A stretch of DNA of 64,000 bases from positions 1 to 64,000 of the forward strand of contig CAZFNR010000008.1 of assembly GCA_964520525.1 (NCBI GenBank). Reading direction: 5' to 3'. Source of the stretch: JAJPXC01 sp964520525. Its GTDB lineage: Bacteria > Bacteroidota > Bacteroidia > Bacteroidales > Muribaculaceae. Position 1 is the stretch's first letter. Every line of letters starts with the position of its first letter. A program made the translations under genes and the position numbers. Shown here piece after piece: positions 50,550 to 62,500 of this stretch. The notes under the pieces are model-generated. The model made no database searches, was not told the origin of the DNA, and was given only the letters and a program-made list of their open reading frames with translations.

Positions 50550-53500
50550 TCATGAGCCGGAACCTATTAGGTCAATCTCGTGCCTATCGCCAGCGGGTGT
50601 AGTGATGATGATTCTGCTGGAGCAGTCTCCTTTCTTATTAGGCTTGAACTTCACGTTAACCTTCTGCGAACTTACCGTGCCATTGGAATGGTCGTACTTC
50701 CTAGTGTCTTTCCCGTTGAGGTCGAAACCGTCGTTTGGAATGCAGAGTGCCTTGATGTTACCGTTGTAGGCAATGTTGGAGCCGCTAAGATTGAAGTTCA
50801 AAGTCAACGATTTGCCCTTCTTGACACTGCCGAAATTCATAGTGTAAACGTAGCAGCCGCGGCTGTAGTCGTAACCTCCGCCCGAAAGCGTTCCGGTGCC
50901 GCTTGAGAGCTTGATTTTCGGTGTGAGTATATAGCCGGAGAGGTTGATATACTTGGTGTCGGCATTGCTGTTGGATAGTACCACGCGGTCATTGATACTG
51001 CCAAAGGGGCTGCCAGTGGCGTTGAACTTGATTGTCAAATCGGTTGATTTTTCAATGCTGGAGGTGCCTACCGTAAACTTGCTGTTGCTGCCTTTTTCTA
51101 ATGACACAAGGATGTTGCCGGGGAGGTCGTTGATGCGGTCGACGTGTATCTTCACAGAAGATGTGGAACCATATCTGAGGCGACCGAAGTCGAACGACGA
51201 GCTGCTAACGGTGATAACGGGCTTGGGCGCTGTTCCGGTGACTGTAACCGTGCGCGTCGCACCCGGCGTGGAGATTACCACCTGAGCTGTATGAGTGCCG
51301 GGAGCGGTGGGCTTGTAGGTCACGGTAACCACTGTGCTCGGCACAGTGCCATTGCTTTGCGAAATCACGGTCTTGTTGATATTGAACATGCCGGCATCGG
51401 CACCGGTGATTGACAGCTGGAGATAGCCGTACTTGTCATATGCCAGGTTGCTGCCGCTTACTGAGAAGGTGCTTGTGGCCGGGTTCAGCAATGTGGCATT
51501 GAATGACATCGAAGTCTTGCTAACCGTCAGCGAGGGCGTGATGCCTGTGCCGGTGAACTTGATGGTGCGCTTGTAGGCGCCCGTCGCGGTGAGGTAAATC
51601 TCTGCCGAACGAGCTCCCGGTGTCTGCGGCGAGAAGTAAACCGTCACGTCACCTTCCTTGCTGAGCTTGGTGGTCCCCAATCTGAGGTCTTCGGCATTGA
51701 TGCCTCCCTTGCTGATGGTAACAGGCCAGGTGAGGCCGTCGCCGCTGACGTGCAGCTTAACGCTTGCGCAGTCGCTGTCGTCACTAGGCTTCAGACGCTT
51801 CGAACCGAATGTGTAGCCTGTCATGTCGTTGGTTGATGTCTTCAGTGTGACTTTAATCGACTTCATAACCACCGTAGCGGTGAGCTTGATGGTCTTCGAT
51901 ACCGAACCGTCGGGGGTCGTTATCGTAATCATGCCCTCATAGTTCTCTTTGCCGGAAGTGGCTGAAGTGTAGGGCGCGATGAATCTCACCTTACGGGATG
52001 CCTTAGCCACCGTGTTGTTAGAGTTAGCGGCGTACGAAGGAGCTGATGTATTACCGTTGAAGTAGCCTGCGGCATCGGCAATTTGGAATCCTTCGCCGGT
52101 AACCTTAACCGAAAGTGCCTGCCCGGTAGGAATGTTCATACCCTCGTATGTGAAGGTCTGATCCTGCTGACCATTAAGCTCGGTCTTGAAGGTAAGCGAG
52201 GTCGGACTGACGGTAACGTTCTGTTTGGCGACCACACCCTTCAACGGGATAACCAAGTCGTCGGCGCCCTCACAAGAGATTGTGAGCGTACCCTCGTAGG
52301 TTCCGGTAGAAGTGGATTTGAAGGTGACATCCCAATAGTCGTCGCCGGTACCGCTGCTGACATAGCGTTTGTTGGTCTTGCTGTCGTAGTAGTCAGAATG
52401 GCTGTTGACAGTGAAACCTTCTCCGGTTACCGTGGCGGTAGTCTTGCCAAGGCTTGTGTTGCTGCGTTTGACGACAATCATATCGCTTGTCTTCGAAGTG
52501 CCTGCGGGCATACTGCCGAAGTCGATGGCGCTGATGTTGGCGGTAATCTTGCCTGAAGCCTTCTCCACGCCTGCGGCACGGAACAGTATGTTCTGTGCTT
52601 CCGCTCCCTCGGCGGTTGCGCTGAGGTCGACAAGCAGTCGCGAATTTGCCATTGTCGGTTTGAACGTGATAAGGACAGAACCGCTGACGTCGGGTTGGTT
52701 GCTTAGCCCGCGAGCCTGTCTGTTGTTGAGCTCGGTCACGTTGATGGAGAACTCTCCCAAATATTCGGGATGACCGTTGTTGTTTGAGAGTTTCAGGTGT
52801 ACCTTGCCGTCGCCGAAGTAGAGGTCTTGGGCGTTGACAAAGATTCTTATCTCCTTATTCTCCCCGACGACGGTTTGGCCGAAATTCATGTCGTCGTTAA
52901 CGGGTTGCAGTTTTTCATTGCCGTCCAGATAACTCAACGAAATCTTCGGCTCGGCCATGACACCGTTGAGAGCAACGATGGTGGGCTCGACACCGTTGGC
53001 TGTCAGCTCGATGGTGCCGGCATAGCGTCCGCGGTTGTTGGGCTTGAATGTCACGGTCAAGGTAGACTGGTTGGTATTGATAGCGGTCTTGTCAACCGAG
53101 AATACATCGGAGCCCTCGGCTACCTTCACAGTGACAGGTGTGCTGAAGTTGTTGCGCGTGACGTCGATGGTCATCTTGGCCGATTGAGCGCCTGAGCCAA
53201 CTTTCAGAACCGGGAAGTCGAGCGTGTCGCGGCTGACTTGTATCCCATTGTAAGGCTCGCCGTAGCCTTCGAGACGGATTGTCCTGACGATGGAGTCGGG
53301 CTGGAGGACACCCGATGCGGTGCGCAGCGTGATGGTGCCGGTGTAGAGTTTGTTACGTTTCTTCGGCTTGAATGTCACGGTGCGGGTGGTGTTAACCACG
53401 CCGTCAGTGTGATCAATCTTACCGGTTGAAGAGAACGTGAACGGATTCTCATTCTTAGGCCCGTCGTACACAAACGACCACTGAATATTGCCGTCCATGA

Positions 53501-56500
53501 CGATGTTGGAACCGGTCACGGTGAGCTTCTGTTGTTCCGTCTTGCCCTCGTTGGCGTGGAACTCCAGCGTGGTATTGTCGGCGCCGTTTACCTTGAATTG
53601 AGGCGTCATCACGGCACCGCGCAACGTTATAATCGTATCGGTGACGTAACGTTCGGTCTGACCGCGTGTGGCTGATATGCGCTGGAGTTCAAGTCTGTAT
53701 GTCCTGACATCTTCGCTGCCGTCAGTCTTAGCTGAATAACTCTTTGACGGCTTGAACGTGATGCTGATGTTCTTGTCGAAGGTGTAGCCATCGCCATACT
53801 CCCACGTTACTTCGCTGCGTACATAATCCGAGCCATCGGGGATAGCCTTAATTCTGTACTTCTTAGCCACGAGGTCGGTGCCGACAATCTTGATGATGTT
53901 CGACGCGCTTCCGCCGACGCGGCATTTGCCGAAGTCAACCGTGTCGGTCTGAACGCCATTGACATACAGCTTCAGCTCTGGCGTAGGTGATATGCACTTG
54001 CCTTCAAGTTTGAGGTAGGCAGTGTCGCGGTCGGTGGTGAGTGTAATCACGCCTACCGACTTCTTGCCGCCTGCATTTGGCTTAAAGGTTACCAAAACAC
54101 TCTTGTTGGAAACGGTGCCGTTCTTATGGTCAAGTTTCAACTTGCCGTCTACGCGGTCGTACTTCTCTTTTGGATCAAGTTCGAATACTCCGTCACCATC
54201 GTTAGTGAGTTTGAGCTTAATGTTGCTGTTGTAGGCTATCCACTCACCGTCAACTCTGATGTTGAGTTCCGATGTCATGTCGCGCTCCATTTCGGGGAAG
54301 AGGAGCGGTTTGACGAGTGTGTCGCTCTTTTCGGTTGAAACCATTCCGCTGACGGTGGGCAAGCTGACTATGATACGAGGTTGCTTGCAGACGCCGCTGA
54401 CATTAATGGTCTGCGTTTCGGCATTTTCGCACTGCACGGCAATGACACCGGTGTACGAGCCTGGGCTCTGCGGGTTGAATGTCACTGTTACGGTGCCACT
54501 CTTCTTCAGCCAGCTCTTGTCGACGGAGAACGCTTTGGTGCCTTTCTGGTCGACAGTAATCTTGATGACGTCGGTCAGATTAGAGCTGTTGATGCTGAAC
54601 TCTAATTCTTTGGAATCTTTGAGACGCGTATCGGCGAACGTCATGGTGCGCACTGTCTCTTTGCTGAGGTTGGTGCTCTCCTTGATGCTGCTTCCGCTGA
54701 TGCTGATGGTGCCGGTGTAGGTAGTTGACGATTGTTTGTTAGTGGTCGTGCCGTCGATTTCGCCGCCGCCGGAGCCACCGCTGCCGGAGCCGCCGCCTTC
54801 AGACGTGCCGGGCGTTGACGACCCGGAGGTGCCGTCATTGTCGATGATGCCGGTGGAGATGTTGCGGACTACTGCCGAGGTGAACGGGTTGCTGATGTAG
54901 TATCTGCGGTAGTACGCCTGGTTTGATGTTGAGGCTTGGCTTCCGGCAAACACCGTCCAACGCTGCTCTTTGAAGTTCCACGCATTGACTCGGTAGTCGG
55001 TGAAGTCCATGCGGCTCACGTTCTTCAGCGCCTGCTCGCAGTCAAATGGAGCCTTGTACTTATTGCCGTTGGCGAAATTGGCGCGCAGAGTGGTGTTATT
55101 GCCGTTGGCGTCTTTGTCGCTCAGGAAGTAGGCGTGGCAAGCGTTGTCCTCATCTTGGATGAAGAGGCATTCCACTCCGTTGATGACTGCGACTGAGTCG
55201 GCGTCAGTTGCCAAGGCCGTCACTTTCTTGCCCATGGCATCCTTGTAAATCTGGTATGTCTTATCGCCGCCGCCGTTGTAGTTGGCGCCGAGATAGATGC
55301 GCTGAGCGTATGATTTGTCCTTGAAACGCCAGTGCATGGCTTCATCTTTTACCACCCATTCCTTCTTGGTATGCATGGCATTCCATTCCAAGCTTGCGAT
55401 GCTTTCATCAATTACACCCGTTGTGCCGGGATTGATTTGCAGCGCGCCCTTTTCAAGGTTTACGGCGAGTTCGCGCACGATAGCATATTGATAGTAGGGC
55501 ACGTTGAGAGTGTAGCTTGTCGCTTCATCGGTGCCGCTGGTAAAGGTCGCTGACTTGTCCTTATGGGTAGAGAGCCAGTTTTTCCACGAACGATTGTCGG
55601 CCTTGTCGTTCCATCCTTGCACTTCCGCGTCGTAGAGTTTCTTGGCAAGGTCGGTTGAGAGGTCGGCGCATACTTGCGTGAGGTTACGGTACATGGTGAG
55701 CACGTCGGCTGAGTTGCACGGTGCCCAGGCACGCACGCCCTGTCCCTGTCCGATGCGGCTGTCTTCGACGGCACGCAGCGGATAGACTGTCTGTTCGTTG
55801 GCGAGGATGGTGCCGCTCAAGAAGAAGTTTCGGCGATTGGCCAGATAGCCGTCCCAAATTTGCTGTGTCGCTTGCTTGTTCATCAGTTGCCCCAGCTCAT
55901 AGGTGTGAGCGTCGAACGGCGACTGTATGGCTAATGAAGCCGTGGTGGTGACATCGAGCTTGAGGCGATCGGATTTGAAGCGGTAGCCTGCCACGAAGCA
56001 CAGATTTGACATATAGCTCATATAAGCCATCGGGTCGATGGTGATGGCCGGCACGCTGCCTGCCATGGCAAAGCCTGAGCAAGCACTGCCACCGAGATAA
56101 TTCTCGTCAATCTGCCGGTGGAAACCGGTTGTGTAGAGCATCTTGTCGAGACGCGTGCCATAGAAGATGCTGTCGTAGGTGACGGTCGCGTCTTTCGTGT
56201 CGCAAAGTTTCAGCGGTATGCTGGCGACGATGCGAGAGTAGGTGTGTGGTTCGTCCACGATGCCCTTCTTCTCGACAGTGACGATGTAGAGCTGTTTGCT
56301 GTCGTCGGTGTCATCGTCGTTGCTTGGGGTGACAGCGGCGGGTGACGATGACATTATTGCCTTGACATCGTCGACCGATCCTGATCTGACCCTTGTGGTG
56401 GCCTCTCTCACGGTGACACGATATTGTGACGATGCCAGGTGTGTGGAGTCGCCGGTGTCGTCGTTGACGTGGTATTTTTTCTCAAGGTCGGCCTTAGTGT

Positions 56501-59500
56501 TGTCGGCATTGACGCGGCCATAGACTTGCTTCGGTGTCTCAGCTTCTGTCCACGAGTCGGCCTTTTCGATTTCAGTCCAAGTGTAGAGCAGACGCAGGGT
56601 GTAGTCGTCGCCTTTGGTCATCTGCGCCGTGAACGCCTTTTCGGGCATCAGTATGCAGACGCTGTCGTTGGCAACCCACCGGTTGGGGATGGACTCGAGC
56701 AGCTTGCCATCTTTCTCGGCATAGCATACGCCGTCGTAGTTGTCGATGCGGGCGTAGTTCCAGTCCATGGTCTCAGTGCTGTCGTTGGTAACAGTGATGG
56801 TTTTGGTGACTGTGCGCTTTGTGTCTAAGGTCACTTCCTCTTCCTTGGAATATTTGAATGTGTGAGTGTTGGAGGTGAATGGATGTGTTCCGGAATAGAG
56901 CCGCCATTGCAGGTCGCCCTCGTTGAAGTAGGTGCCGCTGATATCCTCTGAGAGTGAAATCATCGGGTTGCGCACGTCCGTTTCGCGGGCGTTGACGCTC
57001 TGGCCCTCGTCGCGGATGTAGGTCACGCCATCGTCAATAGATTTCTGCGGCATGGGGTAAGCCACGCGGGTATAGTCTTGCAAGTCGACTGAGTTGCCCG
57101 ACATGGCGTCTGCCTTCAGTTCTTCTTCGTCATCGCCGCTGCCGGGAGCGCCGTAAGTGGCGATGTAGTATGACTTCGACTGTGTCCACGGTGTTGCCTC
57201 ATACCGGCCTTTCGTGGTGTTCCAAGTCTCCGGGTCTTCCCAACGTCCGCCGCGGAACTCCTGCGCGCGGCCGGTCACGGTGATGCGTACAATCTTGCCG
57301 GCGGGTAGCTTGCTGAGATTGAGTATGATTTGCTCACCGGAGATTGACCAGTTGGTGATATAGTGTTTTTGTGGATCTTCTGCCGATCCGGGGCCGAGGC
57401 GGCGTTTAGCGTTGGCGTAAGCCTCTTGCTGGCGTTGCGCCTCGGTGAGGTCAGAGCGTTGGCTTGCTTCCTGATAAGCTTTCTGATATGCGCTGGCGTA
57501 TGCTGCGGAGTCAACGCTGACATTGTAGCCGCGCTCGGCTGAAAGCGAGTCGTTGAATACTTGCAGGTAGGGTTGTGCGTCATCGTCAAGGTGGAAGCGG
57601 AATGTGCGGCTGGCGAGCAGTGAGAACTCTGCCGCGCCGTTACCGCTCGACGATTGCTTGATGCGCTCTTCCTCGGTGGGGTCGATTACGCGCGTCGATT
57701 TGTCGATAGACGCCGTGGTCGTAATCTGAGGCTTGACCGATAGGTTGGGGCTGACTTTCTTCTCGCAGGCTTCAGCTGCTGTGGCATAACCCATGGAGAT
57801 GTCGCCGAACAGTTCATAGTCATCAAGGGCGTTGCCGAGACACAACTGGCAGTAATTGCCGCAAGTGAATTGGAAGGTCTTGTTGATGTGGATGAGTCCG
57901 CCCAGGAGCTTCACGTTGGCTCTGAGCTTACCGCGGAAGTAGTTGGGGTTCGGTAGCTTCGCCTCAAGCACGCCGCCGAGTCCTGCGCTGGCTAAAGGAA
58001 TGTCGCCATTCCAAAAACCGAGGTAGACGCGGAAACCGAGCGAAGCATACATATAGGCATAGAGTTGTCCGCTGCCATACCAGCCTTTGTAGCCGGGACG
58101 GCCGCCATTGAGGTTGACACACTGTGCGTTGGCCGACAGCTTGACAATCGAGAGATCAAAACCGGCTTCGGCGCCGATGGAACCATAGAGGAGGCCAAGG
58201 TCCAAACCGATGCGACCCCAGGCATGGGCGCCAATCATGACACCGCCGTTGATTTTGGCGTTGGCGAGCACTTCGTTGAGGGTGCGGCTGCGTGCGCTGT
58301 TGGCTGCCGACATATTGTCGCTCTTGACGGTGCCATGTGTGTCGCCGTCAAGGAATTTTTGTACTGTTTTGGGCAGTGGCGGCAATTGGCCGTTGTTGGG
58401 CAGTTCGCTACCTATGCAGAGATAGGCGTCGGCACCCACACTGACTGAGACAACGGGACTTTCGAAATCCACAAGGATAAATTTACAACGCTTATCCTCG
58501 TCGGGTTGACCCAGATAGACGTGCCATAGCACGTTATTGAGCTCCTGACCGCCCTTTTTGCTCTGTATGCGTATGTCGAGCGATGCTGAGCCGTGTCCTA
58601 ATTTAGGACCGCCATCATCGTCTTCGGTGTCGGTTTTTGTCTCTTCCTTGTAGGCTTCAACAGGGTCTTTGCCTGTCTTTTTGTGGTCGCCCTTGTCGCC
58701 CATGGCGCCGGTGAAAGATAAGGCGGCATCTTTCACTACCGTAACAGCTTCGCCCCATTCTTTCTCAGCCATGGCTTTCTTTTGCTCGACGGATTTGTTG
58801 AAGGCTTCCAGACCCTCTGACATATATTCCTTAAGCTCATCGGGTAACAGTCCCGTGGCGCCGGCTTCAACGCTGGCGTTGAGCTGGAAGTAGCGGTCTT
58901 GGTCATCATTTTGATATAAGATGACTGTCTTGGCGTTGATGACACCCTCCAGAGCCGTGACTTTACCGTCAAGTTTGAAAGTGGAGAGTCGGTAACTGTT
59001 GCTGTTTTTGCTCTTCATCACCGCCACGGCGAGGTTGAAGTCGCCGTCAAAGGTGACTTGGTCGGCGGTAGCGAGACCCACGTCAAAGAGTATGCCGATG
59101 GCACCCTTGCTGGGTGTGGGATGCAACTCGTCGTTGGGTTTATATACGCAGTTAAAGTAGAACGCGCCGCCGAGTTTCTTCATCGTTATGGGCCCCATGG
59201 GGATGCCTAACTTCCCGCCGGCTGTGACGTTGAGGAAGCCATAGCTGTAGCGGTCGCCGGCTTCGGGCTGGTAGCTATAGTACCCGCCTGCCACCTTGCA
59301 CTCGATGAACTTGCTGCCGATGCTCATATCGACATTGCCGTCGAAGCCTTTTTTGTCACTGGCGGTCGAAACGTTGAACGTGCCGTCGAGTTTCAGTCCG
59401 GTGGTCGAAACGTGGACACCCACCTTGCTGATGTCGGTGCCCCCGTAGGAGAGTGAATATTCTGAGAATTTAAGCGGATTTTTGGGGATATTGACATTGG

Positions 59501-62500
59501 CTTTGAACTTCAATTCAATGTCACCGCCGATGGATAGCTCGTCGCAGAAGGTGATGCCTCCGCCAAGGGTGAACGAGAGCACCTTGTCTGTGAAGTCGAG
59601 GTCATATTTTTTCAGCGCGAAAGTGAACGGCCCAATCTTCTTTTCCTTTGACGCCAAGCCCCATTGTCCATAGTCGAACCATAGGCTTCCAAGCTCTATT
59701 TCGCTGCCGTCGGTAAAGTTGAATTTAAGGAGTTTTTTCCCCTCTTTGTCTTTTTTCTTTCTCTCCTCAATCGCTTTTTGATGCTTTTCGCGGAACTCCG
59801 TTGCATATGCCACTTTAAAATCGCTCGCTTTGACGTTGGAGACGCGCAAGCCTGTAAAGTGGAGTTCGGGCAAGGTCAAGTCAATGGGCAGTTTCCCTGT
59901 GTATTCCTTAATCTTGTCGTTGGACGACAAGGCATCGGCAATCGACACTTCACCACCGATAAGCAGCTCGGCCTGTGTCTTCAGCTTGCCGTCGGCATCG
60001 GGCACGGCTTCAAGAAGGAAGTAGGTGAGGTCTTTGTTCACTTTAAGGTCGCCGAGCCAAAAGTCCATATTCAAGTCCTTGACTTGCGAGGTCTTGAATA
60101 CGTAGGCATAACCGCTGCCGGTGATACCCTCGCGGCCGCGGCGCATCTCTACCTCCTGGTTGTAGATGTCGCAGCGGAAGTCTACTTTGCCCGTGAACAA
60201 GGGCACCATGAGTTGGCCGGTAAAGTAGAACTTGTCGAAGTTGTTTTGGACAATATTCACCATCAGTGAGTCGAGCGCGAAGCCGAAACCGGTGATGGAG
60301 CCTTCCTTGCCGTGGTAGTCCAAAATGTTGGCGGCACCGATGGATGATGAGAAGCCGGTAGCGTCGATGAGCGTGTTGAACAGTCCCACTTGCAGTGGCT
60401 CAGCGTTGTCGTCGTTGGATAGCGTCACCGATTCGGGGAACTTCATGCTCAACGATTTGATGTAGACACCCATCCATTTGTCGTCATCTTTTTCCCACTC
60501 GGTGTTAGACTTGTCATAGCCTGAGGGGAAACTGGGCTTGATGCCGGGTATTTTCTCTTTCGTATGGTCTACAAGCACCTTTTCACCCACTGAGAAGGTA
60601 TATCCCGGCAGGTCGACATGCTGGAAGGGGTCGAGGGTGGCGTAGGCATACCAATCCCACCCTGACAACTTCGTCGCGTCTTGACCGTTTTGCTCCTTGA
60701 CGGGAGGACTGACCTCGGTCTCGATGTGAAGCTTGGCATTATCTTCGGTCATCTTGTTGTTGGCATCAACTTTCTTGATGTCGGGCAGCGTCATGTCGAT
60801 GGAGAGATGTGCCAGCTCAAAGCGGCTGTTGCTCCACGAGACGAAACATCCGTCCTCAGGCTCGATGACGTTCTTGGGAGCCTTGAACGTGCAGTCGTAG
60901 TCAGTGTCGGGGTCTTTTATCTGGAAGTCCTTGAGCAGTGCGATTGTAGTGCCGTCGGGGATAAGGCTTTTCGGCGAGATGCAGATACGCGGCGCGCCGA
61001 ACATCAGCACTTGTCCCTCGGTAACCTTGCTGTCAGGCACCTTATATGTGGCGAAGAGGTCCATTGTCGCCGATGTGGCGGTGAACTTCATCTTCGAGAT
61101 GGTCACATCGAGCGGCATGGCGTTGTAGGCGTCGGAGAGCTTCAGCGGGAAAGTGACGTTTGACAACTCCGCTTTCGTGACTAAATTTTTGCATCTTGAC
61201 AGATAATCGGCATACTTTCCGAACTCCGAGCTTCCAAGCTCATCGCCGAGCGACTGCAGTTTGCCGTTGATTTTGCCTTGTATCTGATTGGCGTATGGAA
61301 TCCCTGAGTCACCGATGAGGTTGTCAAGCCCCCAGTCGGAGTAGAGCTTCTCTACGGTCTCGAAGCCCGCAGGTTTCGTCTGTCCTTTGCCCTCGAAAGT
61401 TTCCACGGTGCCGCTGATGACCTGCCCGTCGGTATTGACGGCAATGTCGTCAAACTTCACGGCAAGCATCCACTTGTAGCCGCTAAGCGGTTCCCACATC
61501 ACATGGCCGGTGCCTTTGAAGTGGCCTGGCTTGTTTTCGATATCAGCCACCCCGTTTTCGTCGTCAAGGAAGAGCGTGTATTCTCCGATTTGCAGCTCGC
61601 CGGGCAACGACTTCGCTTTCTTGTCGGTGAGCGTGGTGTTGGTAATCTCCACGTCGTTGGAGCACTCGAAGTATCGCTTTGAGAATGCCGATGTCATGGC
61701 GAAGTCGACGATGTTGCACTCTTCATCGACATAATATACCGAGGAACTGTTGATGCAGGCCGGCACCACGCGCATGAGCAAATAGTCACCGTCCGATACC
61801 TTCGCTTGGATATCTTCCCATTGGATTGTGTCGGAAGTCGCCGTGAGCCAATTGAGCGAGTCTTTGGCGAGATCCCCCTTGGGCAGAGTGAAGATGGGCT
61901 CTTTTGCGAGCATCTCCTCGCGTTTGAGATATTCTTTAGCGGCGTATACCTCTATCTTATAGGCGAACTTCAACGTGTCGGGTTGCGAACCCTTGCCGCC
62001 AAGATACCATGGCTCGTCCCATCCCACCGTGATGTTGGTGTTGGTGAAAAGTTTACGGGCTCCATTCAGCGGTGAAAACAGCGGTGTGGTGATTTCGGGA
62101 TTCTTGAAGCGGTAGAGTGAATCGGGTTGTCCGCTCGAGCCCCATCCTATTGCGGAGATTTCGTTGTCATCCTCTGGCTCTTCCGGTTTGGGCGTTTCGG
62201 GCACGACTATCTTGGTATAGTCTTTCACGCGGAGTGGAAGCAGGTTACTCTTGCCCTGGTTTTGTATCTCCACATAGCCGATAGTCCCTTCTTGTTGACT
62301 GTTGGTGCGTGCCGTGATTTGCGCAACGTATGTCTCGGTTTCAGAGAACTGTTTGATGACAAGCGCCGGAATTAGGCACGACGTGGTCGTCAGCCCGTTT
62401 ATCTGGTAGACGACGCGGCTGTTGTCCATGGCGCGGTCGTAACTCTCGCCGACCCCTGCCTGCACGATTTTAAGGTCATAGAAGTATTGCTTGAACGTCC